Part shown: positions 1-11,800 of the stretch, piece after piece
How the letters are laid out: each line of letters opens with the position of its first letter
Numbering within the stretch: position 1 is the stretch's first letter
From: Xanthostigma xanthostigma
Lineage: Eukaryota; Arthropoda; Insecta; Raphidioptera; Raphidiidae
Assembly (NCBI GenBank): GCA_963575645.1
Contig: OY754469.1
Coordinates: 10,558,001 to 10,622,000, forward strand
Reading direction: 5' to 3'
Length of the DNA: 64,000 bases
Notes under the pieces: model-generated
Databases searched by the model: none
What the model saw: only the letters and a program-made list of their open reading frames with translations
Told to the model about the DNA's origin: nothing
Position numbers and translations under genes: made by a program

Positions 1-814
1 AGTATATTTTTTGCCGTTAAATATATACTTTACACTTCATTTGTGGGGTAATTTATTTCTAAAAGATGTTAAGTGTATTTATTGCTTGAAAAGTATCGTA
101 CGTTGGGAAGAAATCGGTGTATTATTATTTTCATTTCTTATTTAATCGTGAAAACAACCTACTTGTGTTTTTTTTCGAACGTAAAATGAAAAGGACCAGT
201 TCGTATTCAAGCTATTTTGATTAGAAATATATAAAATAAATATGGCTGCCATAGTTTAATCGGCTTTTAAAACTCTTTATTCCGTTTAATCTAGTTTGGT
301 TTGGGTATTTTCATCATACAGGGTTGGTTATATATGTGGGTTTAATGTTATGTCTGCGTTGTAACCATACCATTGCTGTTAGGGTCGTTTCATGATACCT
401 GCAACTTAGGAAATTGCCTGGATACCAAATCGGGGCTCCCAGGCCACGAATAGTTCTTCTTTTCATAATATCTAAAACTGGATTACCTTTACTCAGTAAT
501 AAATGCACTACATTCTGTGAGCTAAGTCTGTTTAGAAAGGTATTTTGGTGGGAAAAAATGTCTGATTGTATCTATTGTTGTTATACATATAATTGTTGTT
601 TGTTGAGTGTGGGAAGTGAGAAACTTTTGTACCTTTTTATAAAATAAGAGATATTTAACAAATGTGGTGATGGATTCATCAGTAAGATTAAAAAAAAATA
701 AAGTAGCTTGAATTTCTAATATCTGTATATAAATGTGCCTTGATCAGCTGTACCCTGTTCACTTGCTGTGTCAATTTGAAAAGTGAATAACGCATAGTAA
801 TTACCGATTTATAA
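1..814. other. Non-genic flank
   Basis: AT-rich sequence. Short open frames here (for example near 414-647) have no recognisable protein features. No gene or repeat boundary can be supported. Confidence 0.5.
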
Positions 815-1062
815 TTAACACTTTGACGGACACTTAAAAATTCAGTTTTGTTCCAAAATGTTATGTTGTGACAATATTGCCTTAGTAGATATTTGTACGG
901 TGACACAAAGCACACAGGGTATGTATTCTACATTGGAAAATAGACTGCTACACCCGTGTGGCTATAAAACGCTCCGTAGTATACGACGGCTTCAGCCGTC
1001 GTGTCAAACTTTTGAAGTTTTGTTTATGACGGTCTAAACTGGTTTGTCCGTCAAAGTGTTAA
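815..1062. mobile_element. TTAA-flanked piggyBac-like MITE
   Basis: TTAA at 815-818 and 1059-1062 flanks a 240-bp element. Its ends are inverted repeats: TTAACACTTTGACGGACA on the left and its reverse complement on the right (18 bases). TTAA duplication and 'CACTTTGACGG'-type ends fit piggyBac-like non-autonomous elements. There is an inner palindrome acgacggcttcagccgtcgt. Confidence 0.75.
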
Positions 1063-2559
1063 TTCGTTACTGAATGATTGCTATGCATTTTATACTTTTA
1101 AAGCCCGTCATAGACATACGTACGTATCTTAAAACAAGTACGCGATACGATGATAAACGGTAACAAGCAAGAATCTATTTCGCTCGACGCTAAAGAAGCA
1201 CATTAAAGCTTATCGAAACTTGCAGTAATGCTATACTTGACTTGAAATATCTTCGTGAGTATTTGATGGGCTTTTCATTGAAATAGTAAGTTAATTGAAA
1301 ATGAATGTTTTTTCGATAAAATATTACGGATTATTGTTCAGCCCTGCGAAATCAGTTTGAAATTTTCAAGTTATTTTACTCTCGTTAAAATTTATGGTGC
1401 ACTTAAAATTTTTATTTGACTTTACGGAGATTCATATATCGAGGAAAAATAATTAGGTATTTATAAATCTGAAGAAAAGATTGATATTTTGTGTTCTTGT
1501 GAGTTTGGAAAAAAATATTTTTGTATTAACTTTGGTTTTTGTAGCGATGATAATTTTGAAATTGGTTGCGATGAAGAACGTTTTCTGAGATGATTTAGTT
1601 TGGCTTGATATATTTTTGAAAAAAATATCGTCTTTTAACTTTTGTGTCGCATATTAATTATCGTTGTTTACACCTTTAAAGTGGCCATTTAAATTTTTCA
1701 GATATTCCACCGACCAATATAGAAATGTGTAAGAAGACTACAATGATATTTTATAAATTCTTTTCATTGTGATGTTTCGTGATTTTATTTTAATAACGTT
1801 TTCCATCCAATTTTATACCTTAAATTTAATTCTCAATAATATAGAGTTTTAAAACAATTTTAAATCCGTCCAAAAATTAAATTATTTTTAATTTATTTAA
1901 CGTAGGTATGTTGTAATTTAGAATTAGAAACAAAACATATTCTTTGTTATCGAAATTAATGTTATTTTACATAAAATTTATTTAGTTTATTTTGATAAAT
2001 ATATATAATGAAAATTCAAGAGATTTTTTTAATTTTAAAATTGTTGTGTTTTTTAATATAGGGCTGATAAATAAACATATATTTTACATATGTGTATGTA
2101 TTTGAGATGAAAATATAAATGAATACTTAAGTATCACTTTTTGTGTAATTATTTAAACTTTTTTAAAAACAATTCATACCACTGTAAAAAAATTTGGCCG
2201 AGAATCCGCAATGGCAGTCTCTTGGAATTCAGGTATAGAAGCCCCATTAGCGACGTCTAGCTGAAAAGTCGGCAATGAAGCGATTTTAACGATGATTTTT
2301 TCTTTGGAACTTCAATATTAAAAAAATGCTTCGACACGGTATCAGGATAAAAAAAATGTAATATAGATTTGACGTAACTTTTTGTTGTCGATTTTTTTCA
2401 GTATTCACGTGTACTAGTTGCGTGTGGAAGTGTGAGTTTAAAAGGCGCTTTCCTTTTGCATCGACTTTGCTACACGACAGGATTTCAATAATTTTGTTCT
2501 ATAAGTGGCAATTTTTCTGGTCTGTAATGTAAGTAAAATACATATGTGTCAGTCGTCTT
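1063..2559. other. Non-genic AT-rich DNA
   Basis: No coding frame, RNA gene or clear repeat boundary was recognised. Confidence 0.5.
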
Positions 2560-2862
2560 GGTACGGACCACGGATCTAAAAAGTTCGGAAGTTAGTCACA
2601 AACAGCGTCGCAAAGGCACATTACCTCCCAGTTACCTGCACGGAACATGCGCTCGTCGGTGATTGGCCGTGATCGCTCGTTGCCTTTGTCACTTGTCGCT
2701 TTCCTGCTTTAAAGTACAGTCGAGTCGAGTACGCTATTGTCAAGTTGTTATTGCTATGTTAGTTTTGTTGAATTGCGACTTTGTAGTTTTTCAACAGACT
2801 GTACAAGCGCAAGTCTGCATTCGCATTTAACTTCCGAACCTTTTAGATTCGTGGCACGTACC
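2560..2862. mobile_element. Inverted-repeat MITE ('ccacggatctaaaa' family), copy 1
   Basis: The ends are imperfect inverted repeats: ggtacggaccacggatctaa on the left, and the reverse complement on the right reads ggtacgtgccacgaatctaa, continuing into gttcggaagtta. The interior (gcgctcgtcggtgattggcc) is shared with the copy at 8.35 kb. The superfamily is not clear. Confidence 0.7.
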
Positions 2863-3460
2863 TAAGAATATTGAGTATAAATTCTCAATATATTTTATGA
2901 TCAATGAATAGGTGTATACCTTTTCTCTCTTCTGAATGCAGGACGAAATAGACTGAATTTTATGTCTAATAGAAAGCAGTTAAGATCGCAGCCAACAACA
3001 GAAAAGAAAAGACGTATTTCTAATTTCCGTTTTAATCAAGTCCACTGGTTTTTCTACTTGCAGGGCGACGTGTTTACGTTCAATGCGGCGTAAAATTTTG
3101 CCATTCATAGAAAATAATAATAAAAGAATATTTTAAATGAATGAAAAACTAATATCAATTTTTATAACGTCCTTTATTAACAGAATATATTTGCTATAAT
3201 AACGATTGTAATTTTATTGATATTATATTCAGCTGAATGCGTAAAATAGATTTACAAATTTATTGACGTGACTAGAAATGGAAATATTAATATACAGAGT
3301 ATTTAAAAACGAAACTGACAATCTTTTGGGAGTAAAGTGGATTTCAACACATTTCTGGAACCATTTGTCGGAAATACCAGACATTGAATTTTCTTTAAAT
3401 AATTCGGTGGTTTCGCTCAACTCTTATATTTTCAAAGTAATAACATTTTATTATTAAGCA

Positions 3461-3700
3461 AGGTGTGTTTGGTATATTAGTGTAGATAACCCACTAAAAA
3501 TTACACTGAAAATTGTAATAATTGTTAAATTTTGACACGTAGGTACCTATCACGTGCTTTACCTACAATGTTCTCTTGAAGAGCTGGGACTGCTACTCTT
3601 TACACTTTTAGTGCGACACTGAAATACCAAGTAGGCGAGTGTATCTTACACTTTTGTATAACTACACTTTTTACACTGGAGCACGATACCAAACGCACCT
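3461..3700. mobile_element. Small inverted-repeat element
   Basis: Left end aggtgtgtttggtat and right end ataccaaacgcacct are 15-bp inverted repeats with one mismatch, bounding 240 bp rich in 'acactt' motifs. No clean target duplication is seen, and the class is unknown. Confidence 0.5.
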
Positions 3701-4033
3701 AAATGCAATGATCGATAGAGAGAAAAAAATGAAAATAAATTAAGAAATACCGTCTCTAAGTTAAATGACGCTTTTTCGACCTATGGTTTCTAATCAAAAA
3801 AGGTACCCTCAGAAGTTTGTCAGAATAGTTTCACAACACTGTGTATATATGAAATTGAAATTGATATATAAAACAATGTAAATATTAACAATTCTTTTCT
3901 TACACTAAAATATTAATAGATATAACATTTAAATAAAATAATTTATATTTTTTATTTTTATTGTATAAATCAAGTTCGGTTGACTAGTATTATTAATAAT
4001 TACAAATCACAATATTTAACAGTGGCAGTAATA

Positions 4034-4555
4034 CTTTTATTGCCTTATCAGTATTTTTTACATTATTTACAGATTACGCAATGCTTCAATTTTCGCGTAG
4101 TATGTTTACATTTTGAATGATTAATCGTCAAACTTTATTTTTTCGTGATATTAAAACATTTATGAGCGTTGTAGATCAGGACACAATAAATATTCCTCTT
4201 GTTTTTTTCCCTCTTTTCATTGTGTACAGAAAGAACTTTTTTTTGTACACACTGTATATTTTTTAACTCGTCGTTGACAAAAAAGCATCCTTTTAATATG
4301 TAAACAGACTATCGTTTTCAAAAGCAATATCACGTATTTCCATCCACTCAAATTGAAAATTTCAAATTTTCGGTGATGCAGAAGAATTACATATTTTTGT
4401 CATTGTTGTCAAAAATAAAATTCATCTCCCAGCTCAGGATGTTCTATATTTTATCAAAACATTAAAACGTGGCCTTTATAAAAGTTCAAAGCTTCATCAA
4501 CATCACACAACCTGTTTGCATGTTGATATATCACACCCTTTCAACCACGTGAATA
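4034..4555 (-). other. Probable 3' UTR with poly(A) signals
   Basis: Downstream of the stop codon the sequence is AT-rich and non-coding. On the minus strand AATAAA occurs at 4139-4134 and 4041-4036, with more near 3940-3960. The first would give a 3' UTR of roughly 420-450 nt. The exact cleavage site cannot be read from sequence alone. Confidence 0.45.
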
Positions 4556-5894
4556 TCAAAGTAATGATCTTTTATCTTTAGGTACACTGGCAATCAACTC
4601 TCTCCTTTTATAAACTTGTCCTTGTTGCTGACTCACCGACCCTTGCCGTCCACGTCCCTTATCCGTTGTGGCACTTGCCGTCACCGTTCCCGACGTTCCA
4701 CTAGGATCTCCGGCTTCCAGTGCACTCGTGTCCGGTATATGCTTAGTTTGATGTCTGGAATCGGTGTATCGTCTTTTCACGTACTTCTTTTTCTCCGAAA
4801 CATTACTGGCACTTGTACTACTGGTTTCCTGTTTTATTTTACTACTTTCAACCGTGGTTTTGGTCATCCGCATCATGCGTTCAAAATCGGCAGTCCGTGA
4901 TCTTAAAACTGCGCCTCCTATACTCGATATGCTGGGCGAAAATGTCTGTTCTCTTTCGACGGTTTTAATTTCTTTTAAAGGCATTGAGGACGTGCTGGCA
5001 CTTTTCTTCGGCGAATGCGACGTTTCGCTTGAAATAGACGAATGTCTCGTTTCACTGGAATAACTCGTCTGTTTCGAATACGAATGTAAATCAACTTGTT
5101 TGGCTCTTTGCTGTATTTCGGACGCCGACGTGAACGTGACTTTTTGTAAAATTGCACTCGACATTGATTCGGTTTTGACTTGGGTTTGTTTCAACGGAAC
5201 AGTCATTTTACTGTAGACGGCGTGTTGTCCATCGTCAGGAATGTAGTTAACTGTTGTGTGCGAACTGTCCGGCGAGGTGGGCGGCGACGACGCCCACGAC
5301 GGCGGTGAACTGAACATGCCTCCGTCGCCGCTTCCCACGGACGAAGGTGTATTTCGTGGCGGACTGCTGAACGTTGCTGACGATCCAACTGCTGAATCAT
5401 AACCGGTCTGTTTGACCGGCTGAACCGACGCCTGTGATGAATCGCTGCCGCTCATCGATCGCTGTCTCCTGGCTGGGGCAATGGGACTTCCTCTGATGAT
5501 GCCGATGGTCATTTGTTGTCGTCCATCAGCGGTGACCGTGTATCCACCGCTGTCTTCGATAAACGGTATATCGGGATCGTCCAAGTTCAACGATAGTCCT
5601 GTACTGCTTGGCTGCAAAGGTATTTTTAGACTTGCTGTCACAACATTGTCCATTACCAACGGTGACGACAGTCTTCTGTTATCAATAGTGGACAACTTGT
5701 GTTCTTCAGTTATCCTTAACACACGCGTGTTGTCGCTGAATTCTCCTGGACTACTGCTGTCTATTGAAGCTGACCTTGATTTCATCAATTCAGTTCCTGA
5801 ACCATCATCTGGAGCGTATCTTCTGATGCCACCTTCGTCTCGCCAACGTTTTTTCGATAGCCTTTCTTTTACACCGCGTTCTTTTTCCTTATGT
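4556..5894 (-). CDS. ARHGAP6-like: RhoGAP gene coding exon 10 (residues 1158-1603), stop codon
   Basis: The acceptor GTTATTCACAG|ACATAA opens 1339 nt ending at a TAA at 4556. The exon begins [20 protein letters not shown] (a basic helix), then becomes a long Ser/Thr-rich tail with many SP and TP sites, consistent with a phospho-regulated disordered region. Near the end [17 protein letters not shown] looks like an amphipathic helix, followed by basic stretches and [17 protein letters not shown] at the C-terminus. No second enzymatic domain is present. Coding GC is clearly higher than in the surrounding DNA. Confidence 0.9.
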
Positions 5895-8800
5895 CTGTGA
5901 ATAACAAAAAAACATTTCGTGAAAAAAACATAATTTTTAAGATAACAAACTGTAATTTTCTACGCTTTAATCTTTATATATAAAAGTTACGTGTCACGTT
6001 GTTTGTCCGCGTTTGTCCTCGATGAACTCCTAAACTACTGAACCGATTTTAAATTTGATTTGCACACCGTGTGCAATTCGACGCAACTTGAAAGATAGGA
6101 TAGCTTACATTTCAATTTATAGTCACAATATTATTTTATTGCAAATTATTTGTCTATTCCTTGACAGTCATAATTATCTGTTAGCTCCAGGATTGAGTGA
6201 ATATTCAATAGATGGCGCAACGAACTTAACAACCATATAAGATGGCGATACCTGTTGACTGGATTGAGTGAATATTCAATAGATGGCGCAACGAACTTAA
6301 CAACCATATAAGATAGCGATACCTGTTGACTGGATTGAGTGAATATTCAATAGATGGCGCAACGAACTTAACAACCATATATCTAGATCGAGGATGTAAA
6401 AAAACTGAATATCGTTTAAAACAAATGCTTTTTTTTCGAGCACGACGGCGCAGCCGGAGTGCTCGACATACACACATATACGCCCATGTATATTTTAAAA
6501 TAGCTAGCAATTAATAAAATAGATAGATAGATAGATAGATGTTTCAATTAAATTGTTTTATTATTTCACTTTATACGTAGCGAAGCACGTACAGGGCCGC
6601 TATATTATATAATTTTTGATGCAAACGATTCACTCATGTGTAAATTATTTTCATTAAATTAATGCTTCAAAATTTTGTCTGTATGTACCTTATTTTCATG
6701 GCCATGTTTGGACCGCCCATTCCTGCTGTTCCATGTAAGAATTCTTCTCTAGACCATACTTTTCTAGGTCCAGGGGGAGTTTGTTGACCATCAGAATCTA
6801 ATCCTTGCGTCTGCAACGTTAAAATCATATGCTCCGCCATATTATCTGCTCCAAAAGATGACGTTGTTGGGGTGCGTGGAGTTGAACTGCATTCGCTGTC
6901 CAAATCATCCCCGGTACTGAAAATAAAAAAAAACGTTATATTCCCTGTTTTATTTTATATTTTAGGTACAATAGTTTCGGAAATGATTAATAAAGATATA
7001 GAAGTATTGATGTAAAGATATCTTTACACTAACGCGGGATAGCTGGAAACGAAAGTATGTAACGGATTATCACTTTTCCGTAATCCGCTACAAAAGGTCT
7101 GGTCGTCGTTCTGGCTGTCTCGCGTTGGTGTAAAGAGACCTTTTAATAAGCTTACAATTCGCTGACGGCGGCGGCTTTCTTGGAGAGAATTTTATCGAGT
7201 GCTTCCGGATGACTGTCCATCATATGCAAGTACACTTCATCAAGAAGTTCGGCCGAGACTTGGAACAGTTGTTTATTGTGATCAATCATTGAACGGATGA
7301 CATTGATTACATCGATACGTTCATCGGCTTTCTCCACCGGCTGAACATCTTTTCCGCTGCCACTGCTCGGCTTTATACAGTGTAAAATATTGGGCGCAAA
7401 CACTGTTGCCAAATTGTTGCTGTCCATTTTGTTTCCTGGTATCCATTCGCCTAAAACAAAAATTAGATTGAAAAGATTTTAGCAAAAAATTATATATATT
7501 ATACAATATACTGGATGTTCTATTTTAAACGGGCCGTTCACAACTCAGAATTTTGAAAGTAAAAGAAAAAATTCTGAATAACGTTTTTTAATTCAATTTT
7601 AAACTTAGACTAAAGTTTCTGGCTTAGCCATGCTCATTTTCTACCGATACTGTCTGAGCAAATAAGTACCACAGCATTAAATATTGAAATGAAATATTTT
7701 GAACACAAAACAAAATCGCTTATTTCGAATATTTGCTAATTTTTTTTCAAAGTGACATCGCGCTAAAATATGTATCACAAAATTTTCGATCAGATTTCAA
7801 TCTTTTTTCTACGATTTCGAGTAATTTCGTGAAACTTTTGAAGCTACGACGTACGTTATGATTTTAAAAGACTCATGCAAGTTCAGAAATAGTTTCTTTA
7901 TAACTGCCAGTGATTTCACAAAGGCTACACGTGATTTCATGAAGTCACACGTCGCATCTTACTGATATGATTTTGGTTGATAGGTTCATAGGATTTCTAC
8001 CACGAATGCCAAAAATCTTACATAAACCACTTTGCCTTGTAACAATATATATATTTTGCTGGTTCAGCGCATACACTGGCTTGTCTCCATTTATGTTCTT
8101 ATCTATTTATCTTCGCCAGTGCCCTTTTCTACCGAGGAAATGCGTTTACAGTGGCATGTGGGTCGTGGATGTGCGGATGATAAATGTAAATGCGTTGAAC
8201 AATGCACCTGTTGTAAATTCGTGATACTCACACTAAACCGCAGCGGGAGCGTGGAACCTTTTTATAAGTAGATGTAATTCAGGGTAGGATTTAAAAAAAA
8301 TAATAATAATAATACACTCGCTTCGAATTATGTTATAATACGCGCCACGGATCTAAAAGGTTCGGAAGTTAGTCACAAACAGCGTCGCAAAGGCACATTT
8401 TAGAGCCGTCGATACTGTGACCACCTCCCAGCTACCTGCACGGAAGGTGCGCTCGTCGGTGATTGGCCGTGATCGCTCGTTGCCTTTGTCACTTGTAGTT
8501 TTTCAACAGACTGTACAAGCGCAAGCCCACATTCGCTTCTAACTTCCAAGCCTTTTATACAGACCTATTCAGAACCTATATCCCTACTAGAGTATAGTAA
8601 ATTCAGTATAGGAATTTTCAATTGAGTATCATTACATCTGTTTGCAACCTTAAACTTTGTTTTAAATCTTTGTTTAGAAACTAGCCGCTACCGACGGCTT
8701 CGTTCGCGATTGAGACGAAACACGACAGCGACAACACTAGCTCCACCATATTACAGACCCGCCCCGCTCCATAATATGTCCATAGCTTCAGAATCGTAGT

Positions 8801-11800
8801 ACAGTGGGACAATAAAAAAATTCACACCATTAAACGTTACGAGTCAATTAATTTGTTTTTCTTCATACCTCGATCGAAAGTGCATACATTCGGCATCAAT
8901 TGTAAGGCAAAAAGTCTAACATTTACGCATTGCTGGAAATGAATTACACGCACCAATGCGGGAAGACACGTACGTTCGGGCGGCAGTAAAGACAAAACAA
9001 CCTATCATCTATTGTTTAGATGTCGTTTCCATATCAACTCTATTACATTTTTGCTAATAGTCGCGACCAGCTGTCATTCGTGCTTTTACGTATAACCTCA
9101 AAGCTGCTTGCTTGGAATTTATCTGCTTACGACCGAGGTAAGAACAAAAATGCTACACATCACACTGGCCGAAAGTTTGATACCTTGCACTGCGCGTCAT
9201 GATGCCCTCGGCTTCGCCTCAGGAATCGTGACTCGCAGGGCAAGAATATCAAACTTTCGGCCCCTGTGGCGTAATATACTATTTATTGCCCAACTGTCCT
9301 ACGATTCTAAAGCTATCTGAATGCATTTTGGACACGAATATACCACAATAATGTACTATCCTGGGTCTACTGCCGGTATAGAATAAGATAGTCCTGAGAG
9401 CCATTTAACTAATTATTATAATACGTGCCTGTGAAAGTGCGTACCTGACTGATCCTTTTGATCAGCAGAATGTCGTGCCACGGTGGCCAGAAAATTGAGC
9501 AGTGCCCATAGTGTGTCCCTGTTCGCAACCGGCAATAACTGAATGAGATACTGAATTGCTTCCATTTGCAGTCGTCTGTTCCTTATCCCTGTGAACAAAA
9601 GTACGTACTTATAATAATAATAACTTCACATAGAAAGTGCCACATACACGAAAGTGAAGTACATTCACGTTTGCCTTCTCCAGGCATGTCTTAATATCGG
9701 ATAATATCTTGACAAAGTTGTTATGGGATTATTACATTTTAAGGAATGTTATTTTATTATAGACATCTACGATCAGCGTCAGACTGACTAATATAGTCGA
9801 GGTGGCATTTGCCAGCCGGGCCACAGCCTGCGCGGGGCCCCCACGGGCCTGCCGCAATATTCAGTCTCGGTCCCCGGTCTTATAAACAGCCACCCGGACC
9901 CTTCTGGTCCTGTCTGACCCTATCTACGATTAAATTAACAACATTAATTGTAAAAGTATTAGCATTTAGCTAAACTGATGCCCGGTTGCAAGAAGCATTG
10001 TCAAAGTATCTTTTACGACAATGACTTTAAAATGTGCCCATATGTATATATTTTTTCATAAGAAAAGCATTGCAGAATTTTAAATCCTTCTCGAAAAATT
10101 ATTGATCAATTGAAACAATTGTTTTTTTTAAACTGTATAACAGTTTTTGGCAGAATTTCCACTTCTAAAAACTTTTTTTCCTCATATTGATCAAAATTTA
10201 GTTTGAAAAACTGCCTTTTTCTATGGAACTAATCGTTTGTTTTTGTGTGAGAATAATCTAAGGTCATTCTCAAATCAGTATGTTTGACAATGTTTCCTGC
10301 AACCCGTTTTCTACTTGCATGGAATTTATCAAAACTCTAAAATCTGAGTATTGATTCGTAATAATTTATTAAATATGACGTCACTTGTCGCGCTGACGTC
10401 AAACGTTCTTTGATAAAATCGCATTTTTGTGCGACTATCACTTTGATGCAGGGTATTGAAAAGTACATAAGCAAGATTTTAGCCCTTTTGACATCAGCGC
10501 GACAAAGTACATCAACTTTAATAAATTATCGCGTTTTTTCAGATTTTTGTTTTGTTCAAATCGATGTACATTTTCGTTTAACATAAAAAAATTGGTTGTC
10601 TGTAAAGTCGGTTTACGGACGATAGTTTTACGTGATAACGTATTCCGTAATACATAACCTAAATTTATATAATAATTATAATAATTCGAATCTATGATAT
10701 TGCATCTTTCGCTTCAAATTTAGGTAAATTTTATTAAGTAGAATAATAAAACACTATAAAAAGTATACTAATATTATATAAAAAACAACTATGGCATGTA
10801 TCTCTTTTGCGCATGCGCCGATTTTCCCCAAAAAATTTACAAAAATTTCTAGTAAAAATAGATAGAGTAAAACCGTTTTAAAAACTATAGGTATTATTAT
10901 TATATAAAACATCATTATAAGAGATATATTCTTTTATGCATGCGCCGATGTTCCCCAAAAACAATAGGCCACTTCATATTTGCATATCAAACATCCTCCC
11001 AAAATTTGGTTTCAATCCGCTCATCCTTGGTGTCGGAATGATAAGAAATGTCAAAAGTGACGTTTGCAACTGTCAAAGTATTATGTTCTAATAATAATTA
11101 GTTATTCCAATAGTTAACTTAGAAGGCGTTGCATTTCACAAAATACTAATGTCAAAAAATTGAATTAAACATTAGAAATGCAGCCGTTTTCATGTTAAGA
11201 CAAGACATACGTTATTTTCTAATTTCCATGTACGGCAAACAAAGACGACCGACCGCGTCGCGTCATGCATTAGACAACATTGCATTTATACAGCTATTTT
11301 TCTATATAAATTTGTATAAAAAAACTGTTTAGGCAAATTCTGTTATACGAAATCTATGTAAAATGTTCTCCTCTTTCGTTTAAGACTGGTTTCAAACCGA
11401 TCTGATTTAAATTGAGCGAGAAATTAGCAAAAAGCACGCACAGGGTCAGGCGGAACGTTACGCGTTAGGAACGTTACGCGTTAGGAACGTTACGTTAGGA
11501 ACGTTACGACCGTAAGGAACGTTACACTTTTTCGTACATGCAGCCGGTGTTTTATCAATTTATAAGATTGGTGATTCATCAATTTATAAGACGTTATCAC
11601 GTCAAAAAATATATGCCTGTTAGTAGCTCCTATTGCAATATTTTCTAGAAGCAAAAGCTACATAATATATAGTCTGACATCTCTATTTTTCCATCACACA
11701 TAAATAAATTGATAGCGACAACTAAACGTATACTACCAAAACTGAAAAAATATATACGTTTGCTTATCAACTAGAGGCAGGAATATATATACAGTGTGTC

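Larger units (their letters stand above)
5971..6603 (+). mobile_element. Helitron-like non-autonomous element
   Basis: It begins a|TCTTTATATATAAAAG, continues with the common 'ctaaactactgaaccgattt' head, and ends cgaagcacgtacagggccgc|TAT, which resembles a Helitron terminus (normally CTAG). It contains a 71-bp tandem repeat and a (TAGA)n tract. Helitron assignment rests on end structure only. Confidence 0.55.
5895..6688 (-). other. Intron between exons 9 and 10, filled by a Helitron-like element
   Basis: A 794-bp intron of which about 630 bp is one repeat (5971-6603). That leaves about 75-85 bp of unique sequence beside each splice site. Confidence 0.8.
7451..9444 (-). other. Intron between exons 7 and 8
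   Basis: 1994 bp. It contains the MITE at 8345-8559, a truncated Helitron-like 3' end near 8681, and a hairpin repeat near 9153-9276. The remainder is unremarkable AT-rich DNA. Confidence 0.8.

Noticed and set aside
5481-5900. 139-codon open frame on the + strand
   Set aside because: It lies antisense to coding exon 10 and has no protein features. It reflects the codon composition of the real exon.
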